64,000 nucleotides of DNA, from contig CAJTMB010000002.1 in NCBI GenBank assembly GCA_910577105.1, positions 1 through 64,000 on the forward strand, read 5' to 3'. The DNA is from an uncultured Lachnospiraceae bacterium (lineage in GTDB: Bacteria; Bacillota; Clostridia; Lachnospirales; Lachnospiraceae). The position numbers were made by a program, and so were the translations under genes. This document shows, one piece after another, positions 34,775 to 43,000 of this stretch. How positions within the stretch are numbered: position 1 is the first letter of the stretch; each line of letters opens with the position of its first letter. Under the pieces are notes generated by a model. The model did not search any database, was not told the origin of the DNA, and saw only the letters and a program-made list of their open reading frames with translations.

Positions 34775-35812
34775 ATGAAAAAAAGAGCAAAAACAATTGT
34801 CATCATACTGTCCGCAATTATAGTATTTGCCCTCTTTGTCGTCATATCAATACTGTCGAAAAGAATATTCCCCATGCCGGAGGGCACGGTGGGCAATACC
34901 GCCGGCAATGTCAATAATGGCGGCTTTTTTTGCGAACATGACGGTGTTGTTTATTTTTCCAATCCTTATGACAGCGGGGCGCTTTATTCCATGTCGCCCG
35001 ATGAAACCGATTTAAAGAAACTGATTTCGGCCAAGGTATCCAATATCAATGCCGGCGGAAAATATCTTTTTTACTACCAGACAGAAACCTCCGGCTCCGG
35101 AGGCCTGGGATATGTCCTAAGTTCACGCGGTCTTTACCGTTCTTCGTTAAAGGGTAAAAACATCGCCTGCCTTTCCAGGGACTTTCTTTTTAACCTGCAG
35201 CTTTCAGGCGATTATCTGTATTACCTGTCCAGCGAAAACAACAGCCCTGCCTTTTTCAAACATGCAATTGATGACAGTGAAAAACAGGTACTGGCGAAAA
35301 CCGGCTGGAACTTTGCCTGTGCACTGCCTGACGGCACAATCTATTACAACGGCACTGAAACCAATCATTATCTCTACCGCTACAATACCCAGACCGGTTC
35401 CTCCTCCATTGTCTGGGAAGGCAACCTGTGCTACCCTGTATATGACAACGGATACATATACTATCTGGATGCCTCTTCGGACTACGCCCTGTGCCGTTAT
35501 TCTTTAAATGATGAAGTGGTGGAGATTCTGACCCATGACCGGGTTGACTGTTTTAACCTTGCGGGCGGTTACCTTTATTACCAGAAAAATTCCGTGACGG
35601 AACCTGCTTTAAAGAGAATGACCCTGGACGGTAAGAATGTGGAGATTGTTGCGGAAGGTAATTACACCCATATCAATGTAACCTCCCGGTATGTGTACTT
35701 TTCCGCTTTTGAAAATGAAGTACCTCTATACCGCACCCCGGTAAGCGGGCCCATTCAGGTCAGCGCTTTTCAGGCAGCGGCAGATGCAGCAGCGCGGCAG
35801 GCGGCAAAATAA
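34775..35812 (+). CDS. membrane-anchored DUF5050 beta-propeller-like protein
   Basis: A 345-aa protein with an N-terminal signal anchor (KKRAKTIVIILSAIIVFALFVVI, residues 2-24) and a repeat-rich outside domain. Repeated blades of the form GxxLYYxxxxxxxxLYRxxxDGxxxxxL (FCEHDGVVYFSNPYDSGALYSM, GGYLYYQKNS, SRYVYFSAFEN) fit the DUF5050 propeller-like fold. ATG at 34775 follows AAAGGG by 8 nt; an in-frame ATG at 34676 also has an AAAGGA but would hide the membrane anchor in the middle. It converges with the MATE gene 8 bp away. Role unknown, presumably surface sensing or binding. Confidence 0.78.
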   Translation: MKKRAKTIVIILSAIIVFALFVVISILSKRIFPMPEGTVGNTAGNVNNGGFFCEHDGVVYFSNPYDSGALYSMSPDETDLKKLISAKVSNINAGGKYLFYYQTETSGSGGLGYVLSSRGLYRSSLKGKNIACLSRDFLFNLQLSGDYLYYLSSENNSPAFFKHAIDDSEKQVLAKTGWNFACALPDGTIYYNGTETNHYLYRYNTQTGSSSIVWEGNLCYPVYDNGYIYYLDASSDYALCRYSLNDEVVEILTHDRVDCFNLAGGYLYYQKNSVTEPALKRMTLDGKNVEIVAEGNYTHINVTSRYVYFSAFENEVPLYRTPVSGPIQVSAFQAAADAAARQAAK

Positions 35813-35820
35813 AGGGTAAA

Positions 35821-37206
35821 CTATATCACCTGCTTTCTGCTCCACCTGCCTGTCCTGTACCAGATAAAGGACAGAAGGAAATTGACGCTCCAGCCTAACG
35901 GCACCGCCCACCACACGGCCTGTACGCCAAACACCGGGGCCATCAGGTTGGCAAAAGAAACCCTTATGGCAAGGTTGACCAGATTTGCCGCCATGTAGAC
36001 GCCTACGTCCCCCGCTCCCCTGAGCACACCGTCCGTCGATGCCTTACAGCCTATCAGGGCAAAGAACCAGCCTATAAACACCAGATAGCTGTTCCCCGTT
36101 TCATATGCCCAAATGCCGCCTTCCCCTTTTAAAAATGCCTGCATGATAGGCCCATGGAACAACTCCAGCACGACACATATGATTACCGCAAAAACCGCTA
36201 CCATGAGTAATCCTGCATGGTAGCCTTTTTTTACCCTTTCCGTCTGCTTTGCGCCCAGATTCTGCGCCGTAAAGGTGGAAACCGCATTGCCCGTCGCTAT
36301 CATAGGCACAATGCAGATGGATTCAATCCTCATACCGGCGGAATACCCGGCCAGAACAGAAGAACCAAATCCGTTTACCACCGACTGCACCAGAAGCATC
36401 CCGATGCTGACAATGGACTGCTGAATAATGGAAGGGATTGCGATTTTTGTTCCACGCAAAAGCATTTCCCCATCAAACAGCTTTGCCCCCTGATTTTTCC
36501 CTGTTCCATATTTTTTCAACATGCCAATCAAAATGCCAAAGGATATCAAGGCGGAAATCCCCTGTGCTATCACCGTTGCAACCGCCACGCCGGCTACACC
36601 CAGCGAAAGCGCCTTTACCATATACAAATCCAGCGCCACATTAAACAAGGATGAAAATATCAAAAGGTAAAGAGGAATCCTTGATTTTCCCAGAGCATTG
36701 AACATGGCTGACAAAATATTATACATAAACAGAAACGGCAGTCCGCCAAAATAAATTTTCAGGTAAAGCACGGCATCATCCAGAATATTGTCCGGCGTCT
36801 TTAGCGCCATAAGGATTTGCCTGTTGCATAGAAAGCCGCCTGCGGCCAGAAGCACGCTCAATACCAGAAAAGTAATAAGCGCCGTATAAATGCTGGTCTT
36901 CATCCTGCCGTATTCATCAGCCCCCAGATACTGGCTCGTAATCACGGATGCGCCGATACCGCCCCCGATGGCAATCATGATAAACACCGTCGTCAGTGAA
37001 TAGGACGCTCCCACCGCCGCCAGTGCATCTTCTCCCACATACCGCCCCACAATCATGGAATCCGCCATATTATAAAACTGCTGGAACAGATTGCCCAGTA
37101 TCATAGGCAAAGCAAAGAAAAATAATGTCTTGCCGGGATGCCCCGTCAGCATATCCGGCTTTCCCGTAGTTCCCTTTCGGGTTCTCATTTCCGCGTTTCC
37201 CGTCAT
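35821..37206 (-). CDS. MATE-family efflux transporter
   Basis: A 461-aa, 12-helix multidrug and toxic compound extrusion protein of the NorM/DinF type, exchanging cations for drugs or metabolites. It shows FALPMILGNLFQQFYNMADSMIVGRYVG at the N terminus and the pseudo-duplicate second half (IPSIIQQSIVSIGMLLVQSVVNGFGSSVLAGYS). The exact start is uncertain: the first ATG at 37206 has only a distant AAGGG, and ATGs at codons 7 and 19 are possible. A second MATE gene lies at 39959-41338 in the same window. Confidence 0.88.
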   Translation of the reverse strand: MTGNAEMRTRKGTTGKPDMLTGHPGKTLFFFALPMILGNLFQQFYNMADSMIVGRYVGEDALAAVGASYSLTTVFIMIAIGGGIGASVITSQYLGADEYGRMKTSIYTALITFLVLSVLLAAGGFLCNRQILMALKTPDNILDDAVLYLKIYFGGLPFLFMYNILSAMFNALGKSRIPLYLLIFSSLFNVALDLYMVKALSLGVAGVAVATVIAQGISALISFGILIGMLKKYGTGKNQGAKLFDGEMLLRGTKIAIPSIIQQSIVSIGMLLVQSVVNGFGSSVLAGYSAGMRIESICIVPMIATGNAVSTFTAQNLGAKQTERVKKGYHAGLLMVAVFAVIICVVLELFHGPIMQAFLKGEGGIWAYETGNSYLVFIGWFFALIGCKASTDGVLRGAGDVGVYMAANLVNLAIRVSFANLMAPVFGVQAVWWAVPLGWSVNFLLSFIWYRTGRWSRKQVI

Positions 37207-37320
37207 AATCCGCTATACTACCCTTCTGTCATATCACAAAATTATTTCTGCCTACACTTTGTGCAAATTCTTCAAAAGAATCATACCTTTTTATTATACC
37301 ACTGCCGAGGGTAATAAAAT

Positions 37321-37470
37321 TCACAAAAACACCGTTTTTCCCAAGTCATACAGTTCATCCGGACATATATCCTGTCCATCAGGCCAAACAACCGTATCAT
37401 CCGTGAAAACACGTTTGAAATATTCACAAGCCCTCAGTTTACCATACATTTTCACTTGATAGAATACCAT
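37321..37470 (-). pseudogene. truncated DUF2442-family gene
   Basis: The minus strand encodes 49 codons (stop at 37321) ending with KRVFTDDTVVWPDGQDIC and PDELYDLGK. This matches the C-terminal half of DUF2442 proteins, which end with a V.WP.G.DI.P..LY pattern; intact members have about 80 residues. The N-terminal strands are missing, an in-frame TAG lies 5' of the fragment, and the ATG at 37470 has no ribosome binding site. It looks like a decayed remnant of a DUF2442/DUF4160-type small-gene pair. It occupies the middle of the gap between the MATE gene and the metal ATPase gene. Confidence 0.6.
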
Positions 37471-37522
37471 AAAAATCTTAACAAATAAATAGAACAGGGC
37501 AAACTATTTATGTGATTCCCTA

Positions 37523-37581
37523 TTGACAATCTGATAAATTTATGGTTTTATATACATATGAACAGTTATTCATGTGTTCAT
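37523..37581 (+). promoter_or_regulatory. promoter and ArsR/SmtB-type operator of the metal ATPase gene
   Basis: TTGACA (37523-37528) and TTTTAT or TTTATA (37546-37552, spacing 17 or 18) form the promoter. Right after the -10 lies an inverted repeat, ATGAACA (37558-37564) and TGTTCAT (37575-37581) with a 10-bp spacer, in the position and style of SmtB/CadC operators. The likely repressor is the ArsR-family gene at 41335-41685. Confidence 0.65.
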
Positions 37582-37638
37582 CGGTATTATACCTTTGACA
37601 CTTGACATATAATCTTTAGGAAAGGAAGGTTTTCCGAT

Positions 37639-39957
37639 ATGAGCCATAATCATCATGAAACAGACGAAATAAAAGAACACGAAAAACATGAGCATCATCA
37701 CCACGAACACGAGGAACATGGAGAACACGAACACCATCACCAGGAACACGGAGAACACGAACACCATCACCACGAGCATGGGGAAAGCTGCTGTTGCGGA
37801 CACGGGCATGAGGAGGCAATCTGCGAATCCCCTGACAAAACCGCTCCCATACCTGCCACCAAAGCCCCCGTATGCATCTACCTTGTAAACAATCTGGACT
37901 GCGCCAACTGTGCTGCCAAAATAGAGCGAAAAATACAGGCGCTTCCGGGGGTGGAGTATGCTTCCCTTACCTTTGCCACAAAGCAGCTTCGGGTTGCCGC
38001 CAAAAATCAGGAAGCCCTTCTGCCCCTGATGCAGAAGGCTTGCAGTTCGGTCGAGCCCGATGTCACCATTACGAAAAAAGAGGAAAAGGAAAAAGACAGC
38101 GGAAAAGAGGATGCAGCAGAAATCAAAAAGGACGGCATCTGCATCCTTACCGGCGCAGCCCTGTTTTTGGCGGCCATACTGGCGGATTCCTATTTTCCCA
38201 TTGCCTCCATTACCCTTTTCATAGCCGCATATCTGGTTCTGGGACTGGAAATAGTTGTAACGGCGTTGAAAAATCTTTTTAAAGGAAATGTCTTTGACGA
38301 AAACTTTTTGATGAGCATTGCCACCATCGGCGCTTTTGCCATTCATGAGTACCCGGAAGCCGTAGGAGTCATGCTTTTTTACAGGATTGGCGAATGGTTT
38401 GAACACAAAGCGGTTGCCAAAAGCCGCAGCCAGATTATGGAAGCCTTGGACTTACGGCCCGAAACGGTCAACCTGATTAATCAGGAGAATGTCAAAACCA
38501 TTCCTGCTGCCGATGCAAGACCCGGGGACATAGTTCTGGTACGTCCCGGGGACAGGATTCCTCTCGATGGCATTATCGTGGAAGGAAGCAGCCGTCTGGA
38601 TACCTCGCCCGTGACCGGCGAGCCTGTGCCTAAAAGCGTTGCCCCGGGAAGCAGCGTTTTGTCCGGCTGTGTCAACACTTCGGGCGCTTTAAAGCTGAAG
38701 GTGGAAAAGGCTTTATCCGAGTCCATGGTAACCCGCATTCTGGAAGCAGTGGAAAATGCCGCTGCCGGAAAGCCGAAAATGGACCGCTTTATCACCCGTT
38801 TTTCCAGAATTTACACACCTGTCGTAGTGGCTCTTTCCCTGTGTACGGCAGTCATTCCTTCCCTTATTACCGGTGACTGGACAAAGTGGATTTATACAGC
38901 GCTTACCTTCTTAGTCATCAGTTGTCCCTGCGCTCTTGTATTAAGCGTTCCCCTCGCCTTTTTCTCGGGAATCGGAGCAGGCTCCCGACAGGGGATTTTA
39001 TTTAAGGGCGGGCTTTCCCTGGAAGCATTAAAAGATATAAAAGCCATTGTTATGGACAAAACCGGAACTATCACAAAAGGTAATTTTGTCGTACAAAAAA
39101 TTGTACCCACAGGACAGATAACAGAGCAAAAGCTGCTCTCCCTTGCGGCTTCCTGCGAAGCGGTTTCCACGCACCCCATTGCCCTGAGCATATTGGAAGC
39201 TGCCTCCCAAAAAGAAATTTCTGTTGAAAAGAACGCTAATATTACTGAAATATCGGGGCGCGGCATACAGATGCAGACTGCGGACGGCATTGTACTCTGC
39301 GGCAGCCAAAAACTGTTGGAGGAACAGGGTGTGGACACCTCTTCCTACGTTCCTTCCCTCTACGGAACGGAAGTCCTGCTTGCAAAAGACGGCTGCTTTG
39401 TCGGCTATCTTGTCATCGCGGATACCATAAAGGAGGATGCCGCATCCGCAGTGCAGGCATTAAAAAAAGCAGGGCTTGTCACAGCCATGCTGACGGGCGA
39501 TGCGCCTGAAAGCGCTGACGGTATTGCCGGGGAAACCGGAATTGATGAAGTCCACGCAAGACTTCTTCCCGAAAATAAAGTAGAAAAACTGGCGGAAATC
39601 AGAAAGGCACACGGCGCCGTTATGTTTGTGGGCGACGGCATCAACGACGCACCCGTCCTTGCCGGGGCCGATGTGGGCGCTGCCATGGGAAGCGGGGCAG
39701 ATGCCGCCATCGAGGCTGCCGATGTGGTATTTTTACACTCCGGCATGAATGCTATCCCGGCATCCATAAAGATTGCCAAAACCACCGGCCGCATTTCCAG
39801 GCAGAATGTAGTCTTTGCCCTTGCCGTCAAAGCGCTTGTGATGGTGCTGGGACTTTTTGGCATCGCATCCATGTGGCTTGCCGTGTTTGCCGATACGGGC
39901 GTTGCCATGCTGTGTATCTTAAATTCCGTACGAATATTATACAAAAAAACAACCTAA
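37639..39957 (+). CDS. Zn/Cd/Pb-exporting P1B-type ATPase with His-rich N terminus
   Basis: A 772-aa heavy-metal translocating ATPase. The first 60 residues are very rich in His and Glu, built on a 30-nt tandem repeat (37714-37773). A heavy-metal-associated domain follows with C88-x-x-C91 (LDCANCAAK). The core has SCPCALVLS (C429-P-C431, the transmembrane metal site), phosphorylated D473 in DKTGTI, GDGINDAPVLAGADVG and a SxHP-type STHPIA motif. CPC plus the DCANC motif fits the ZntA/CadA (Zn2+, Cd2+, Pb2+) class rather than copper. AAAGGAAGG precedes the ATG. It has its own promoter and a palindromic operator. Confidence 0.92.
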   Translation: MSHNHHETDEIKEHEKHEHHHHEHEEHGEHEHHHQEHGEHEHHHHEHGESCCCGHGHEEAICESPDKTAPIPATKAPVCIYLVNNLDCANCAAKIERKIQALPGVEYASLTFATKQLRVAAKNQEALLPLMQKACSSVEPDVTITKKEEKEKDSGKEDAAEIKKDGICILTGAALFLAAILADSYFPIASITLFIAAYLVLGLEIVVTALKNLFKGNVFDENFLMSIATIGAFAIHEYPEAVGVMLFYRIGEWFEHKAVAKSRSQIMEALDLRPETVNLINQENVKTIPAADARPGDIVLVRPGDRIPLDGIIVEGSSRLDTSPVTGEPVPKSVAPGSSVLSGCVNTSGALKLKVEKALSESMVTRILEAVENAAAGKPKMDRFITRFSRIYTPVVVALSLCTAVIPSLITGDWTKWIYTALTFLVISCPCALVLSVPLAFFSGIGAGSRQGILFKGGLSLEALKDIKAIVMDKTGTITKGNFVVQKIVPTGQITEQKLLSLAASCEAVSTHPIALSILEAASQKEISVEKNANITEISGRGIQMQTADGIVLCGSQKLLEEQGVDTSSYVPSLYGTEVLLAKDGCFVGYLVIADTIKEDAASAVQALKKAGLVTAMLTGDAPESADGIAGETGIDEVHARLLPENKVEKLAEIRKAHGAVMFVGDGINDAPVLAGADVGAAMGSGADAAIEAADVVFLHSGMNAIPASIKIAKTTGRISRQNVVFALAVKALVMVLGLFGIASMWLAVFADTGVAMLCILNSVRILYKKTT

Positions 39958-39958
39958 C

Positions 39959-41338
39959 TTAAATATCACCTGCTTCCGGCGTCTTTTTCTCCACAATGGC
40001 CTTACCGCGCCATTTTCCGCTCCGCCACCTGCCCATGACAATCAGCCCGCGGATACATTCATCGGAAGCAGTACCGATAAATACGCCTGCCACTCCCAGT
40101 CCGGCCAGAATGCCCATACCGTAGCCTGCCGTGACGCCTATGCCCCACATGGTACATAAGCCCACCAGCAGGGGAAATATATAATCCCCCGACGCCTTCA
40201 GGCTGCATACAAAGGTCATATTCATGCAGCGGCCGACCTCCAGCACGATATCCACCAGCATGACCCAGAAGGCTAACTGGATTATCCTTTCATTGCTTGT
40301 AAAGAGCCTGAGGGTAAAAGGACATAATATCCAGTTTACGGTTGAAAGCCCGATGGTAATCGGCAGGGACAGCTTTATGGAGGACCACACCCGTCTGTAG
40401 GCGCCTTCCTCATTTCCCGCACCGACAAGATGTCCGGTGATAATCTGTGTGGACATTGCCACGGAATTGGAAAAAACATTTGCAAAGGAAATCAGAGACT
40501 GACAATAAACCCTTGCATTAACCGCATCATTTCCCATACTGTTTACAAAAGAAAGTAATACAAGCTGGTACAAGTTGTAGGACATGCTCTCCCCGGCGGA
40601 CGGCAGCCCGATTTTCACCATCTGCAATAACAGTTTTCCCGGGAACGGGCGCAAAAGCTTAAGGGAAAACCGCCCGATGCCATATTTGTAGAACACAATG
40701 ATTGCAACAGCAAGCGCAATAACCCTTGCCGCCACAGTGGAAAGCGCAACGCCCCTTACTCCCAGATTGAGGAATTTCAACGGCCCGTACAGGAAAAGGT
40801 AATTGCCTATTATATTTACCACATTGACTATCAGGGATATGTACATTCCGGCTTTCGTATGCCCGTTGCAGCGCAGAATCTGGTTCATGACGCTGTAACA
40901 TGCCTGCAAAAACAAAAAGCCGCCTACAAGGTCTATGTATGCAAGCGCATCCGGCATCATCTCCCCGGACACTTTTAAAAGTTCCATGCAGGGCTTTTTT
41001 ACAAGCACCAAAAGCGTGCTGAGGGCAAGCCCGAATATAAGGTTCACCATCAGCACCAGCGTATAAATCATATTCATTTTTTCATAACGTTTTGCCCCCA
41101 GATACTGAGCCACCACGACGGATGTTGCCGTGGCAATGATTCCAAACATCAGAATCAAAAGATTCATTACCTGATTGGCATTCCCGACTGCTCCCACCGC
41201 GTTTTCAGAATAATGGCTCAACATTAAGGTATCCACATTATTTAACAGGATACTTAAAAACATTTCCAAAAACATCGGTCCTGCCAGAAACAGTAATGGG
41301 GTTTTTTCTGTAATTTCTTTGCTTTGCTTCATTTTCAT
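39959..41338 (-). CDS. MATE-family efflux transporter
   Basis: A 459-aa, 12-helix MATE protein (TPLLFLAGPMFLEMFLSILLNNVDTLMLSHYS..., second half GLPSAGESMSYNLYQLVLLSFVNSMG). The start ATG at 41338 overlaps the stop of the ArsR-family gene (ATGA), so it is coupled to the metal regulator. A second ATG two codons later is also possible. The frame stays open upstream into the regulator gene, but that part is not real. Its stop lies 1 bp from that of the metal ATPase gene, convergent. Coupling to a zinc-type sensor is unusual for a MATE and hints at a metal-linked substrate (inference). Confidence 0.87.
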   Translation of the reverse strand: MKMKQSKEITEKTPLLFLAGPMFLEMFLSILLNNVDTLMLSHYSENAVGAVGNANQVMNLLILMFGIIATATSVVVAQYLGAKRYEKMNMIYTLVLMVNLIFGLALSTLLVLVKKPCMELLKVSGEMMPDALAYIDLVGGFLFLQACYSVMNQILRCNGHTKAGMYISLIVNVVNIIGNYLFLYGPLKFLNLGVRGVALSTVAARVIALAVAIIVFYKYGIGRFSLKLLRPFPGKLLLQMVKIGLPSAGESMSYNLYQLVLLSFVNSMGNDAVNARVYCQSLISFANVFSNSVAMSTQIITGHLVGAGNEEGAYRRVWSSIKLSLPITIGLSTVNWILCPFTLRLFTSNERIIQLAFWVMLVDIVLEVGRCMNMTFVCSLKASGDYIFPLLVGLCTMWGIGVTAGYGMGILAGLGVAGVFIGTASDECIRGLIVMGRWRSGKWRGKAIVEKKTPEAGDI

Positions 41339-41685
41339 TCTTCTATATGGTCCATTCCCTGACTTAAAATGGTCACGATATGGCTGTCTGCAAGGGAATA
41401 AAAAATGGTTTTTCCATCCCTTCTGTTTTTTACCAAATCCATCTGCTTTAAAACCCTGAGCTGATGGGAAATCGCCGACTGTGACATGGAAAGCAGCGTG
41501 GCAATATCCTGCACACACATTTCCGAACATTTTAATACACACAATATTTTCAGTCTTGTGGGGTCCCCAAATACCTTAAAGAAATCTGCCAAATCCTGTA
41601 TTTCTTCCTCAGGAGGCATGGAATCGGACACTTCTTTCTGCATTTGGAAATCCACATGGATAAAACCGTTCTCCTGCTGCTCCAT
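41335..41685 (-). CDS. ArsR/SmtB-family metal-responsive repressor (zinc type)
   Basis: A 116-aa winged-helix repressor that leaves DNA when metal binds. The recognition helix region reads QDIATLLSMSQSAISHQLRVLKQ. At the C terminus DSHIVTILSQGMDHIEE has D, H at +2, H at +13 and E at +16, the alpha-5 zinc ligand set of SmtB/CzrA. The motif CSEMCVQDIA also resembles the alpha-3N ELCV site of CadC, so soft metals may be sensed too. ATG at 41685 lies 9 nt after AAAGGA. It sits between the NlpC/P60 gene (16 bp upstream) and the MATE gene (4-nt overlap) and probably controls the P-type ATPase at 37.6 kb. Confidence 0.87.
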   Translation of the reverse strand: MEQQENGFIHVDFQMQKEVSDSMPPEEEIQDLADFFKVFGDPTRLKILCVLKCSEMCVQDIATLLSMSQSAISHQLRVLKQMDLVKNRRDGKTIFYSLADSHIVTILSQGMDHIEE

Positions 41686-41701
41686 CTCCACCAATCCTTT
41701 A

Positions 41702-42763
41702 TTAATCCCTTAAAACGCTTACAAACTTAACCGGTGTCCGGTATCTGTAATTGGAAATCTTAATGCCTGTTGTCGGACTGCTGGCATGAATCACCTTTCC
41801 GCCTCCAATATAAAGCGCCACATGGTTAATGGTTCCCGAACTGTTGGCATAGAAAACCAAATCTCCCGGCTGCAATTCCGATGCGGTAATCTTTGTGCCT
41901 TCCCCTGCCTGTGCCCTTGAGGAGTGGGAAAGGGAAATGCCAAAGTGTTTATACACCGCCAGTACAAATCCGGAACAGTCCGCACCTTTCGTTAAACTGG
42001 TGCCTCCCCATACATACGGATTGCCCAAAAACTGTTTTGCATATTCCGCAATATCTACGCGCAAATCGGATACGCCCTGTCCGTAAAGCAGTTCGCTCAT
42101 GGTAATGGCTGTGTCCAGCTTGTCCTCCACTGTCACATATTCTGCCGAAACATAGGCTTCATCCCCGTCGATGGATACCTTCACCCATTCTCCGAGTACT
42201 TCCAGCACTTCCAGTTCTTCACCGAGAGGCACTTTCGTCAGCACTGCTCCGTCCATACTTGCTTCATCACGCACTTTTAGGGCATCCGCATTGACAACCG
42301 CCACCGTCCTGATAAGTTCCAGTGCACGCATTTTCGCATCTGCACCTGTATAGAGGAAATCCATGCTCACATATCCTTCCACTTCACCGGAAGTAATCTT
42401 TGCCCATCCATCCTCCGTTGTTTCCAATATCTCACAGGCAGAGCCTTTCGGCATTTTGCCCACCAGTTTTCCATCCGTTCCGGGTGTCTCCCTGACATTG
42501 AGGTTGCCGCTTTCCACATTGGCAACACCCAGATTGGTATAGCCCGCAAACGCGCTGATGGATGCTTCCGCTGCCGCCAGACATTCCTGCTCATCCATCG
42601 TCATGTTCATCAGAACGCCAACCCCCGCATTGGGCGCAACATCCTTCATAGCAAATTCCGCAGCATGTGCTTCCATGGATGCATTCATTCCCATAGAGCC
42701 CGCAAGCAGCATTCCCGCCATACACATACCCATAACACGCACTACTCTTCTATTTTTATTCAT
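41702..42763 (-). CDS. secreted SH3-SH3-NlpC/P60 peptidoglycan hydrolase
   Basis: A 353-aa secreted cell-wall endopeptidase. A signal peptide (about 1-34, ending EAHA) is followed by two bacterial SH3 domains (about 78-130: GVANVESGNLNVRETPG...; about 150-205: VVNADALKVRDEASMDG...) and an NlpC/P60 domain (about 235-353) with catalytic C in TKGADCSGFVLAVYKHFG, H in TINHVALYIGGGKVIHASSP. Such enzymes cut gamma-D-Glu-diamino-acid bonds of stem peptides. A consensus promoter lies 75 bp upstream. The ArsR and MATE genes follow without a visible terminator. Confidence 0.92.
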   Translation of the reverse strand: MNKNRRVVRVMGMCMAGMLLAGSMGMNASMEAHAAEFAMKDVAPNAGVGVLMNMTMDEQECLAAAEASISAFAGYTNLGVANVESGNLNVRETPGTDGKLVGKMPKGSACEILETTEDGWAKITSGEVEGYVSMDFLYTGADAKMRALELIRTVAVVNADALKVRDEASMDGAVLTKVPLGEELEVLEVLGEWVKVSIDGDEAYVSAEYVTVEDKLDTAITMSELLYGQGVSDLRVDIAEYAKQFLGNPYVWGGTSLTKGADCSGFVLAVYKHFGISLSHSSRAQAGEGTKITASELQPGDLVFYANSSGTINHVALYIGGGKVIHASSPTTGIKISNYRYRTPVKFVSVLRD

Positions 42764-42839
42764 GTATATTCCTTTCCTTCATCCACTGTATGTAAACGGA
42801 TAGACCAAATCATATTTATTACAAAATTGTTACAAATTT

Positions 42840-42868
42840 ATTATAGTCATATCCATATCATTTGTCAA
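42840..42868 (-). promoter_or_regulatory. consensus sigma-A promoter of the NlpC/P60 gene
   Basis: On the minus strand TTGACA (42868-42863) and TATAAT (42845-42840) match consensus at all twelve positions with a 17-bp spacer. Expected to be strong and constitutive. Confidence 0.85.
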
Positions 42869-42881
42869 ATATATTTTTGAA

Positions 42882-42992
42882 GTTTTTGCATTTGGCATGG
42901 CGGCAGCCCCGGCGGGCATTTGATTCCATAAAGGACCGTGTCCTGTTGGAACAAATGCCCGCCGGGGCTGCCGCCATGCCAAATGCGAAAAC
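42882..42992 (-). repeat. very long perfect hairpin between ribF and the NlpC/P60 gene
   Basis: Arms 42888-42922 and 42952-42986 are perfect inverted copies over 35 bp; a G-U pair and five more pairs extend the stem to 41 bp (42882-42992). The 29-nt centre can pair further (TTCCA/TGGAA and GGAC/GTCC). It lies 8 bp past the ribF stop. On the minus strand only CAAAAAC follows, not a T-run, so it does not look like a standard intrinsic terminator, though it should stall or protect the ribF operon's 3' end (inference). Confidence 0.85.
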
Positions 42993-43000
42993 CGAGGCTG

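Noticed and set aside
37570..38406. 278-codon minus-strand frame opposite the metal ATPase
   Set aside because: Its odd Val/Phe runs are the complement of the His-rich repeat; no ribosome binding site.
41339..41542. N-terminal extension of the second MATE protein
   Set aside because: The frame lies inside the ArsR-family gene; the real start is the ATGA overlap at 41338.
42882..43000. FMN riboswitch or ordinary terminator near ribF
   Set aside because: No conserved riboswitch core is seen and the structure follows ribF; the hairpin lacks a T-run on the transcribed strand.
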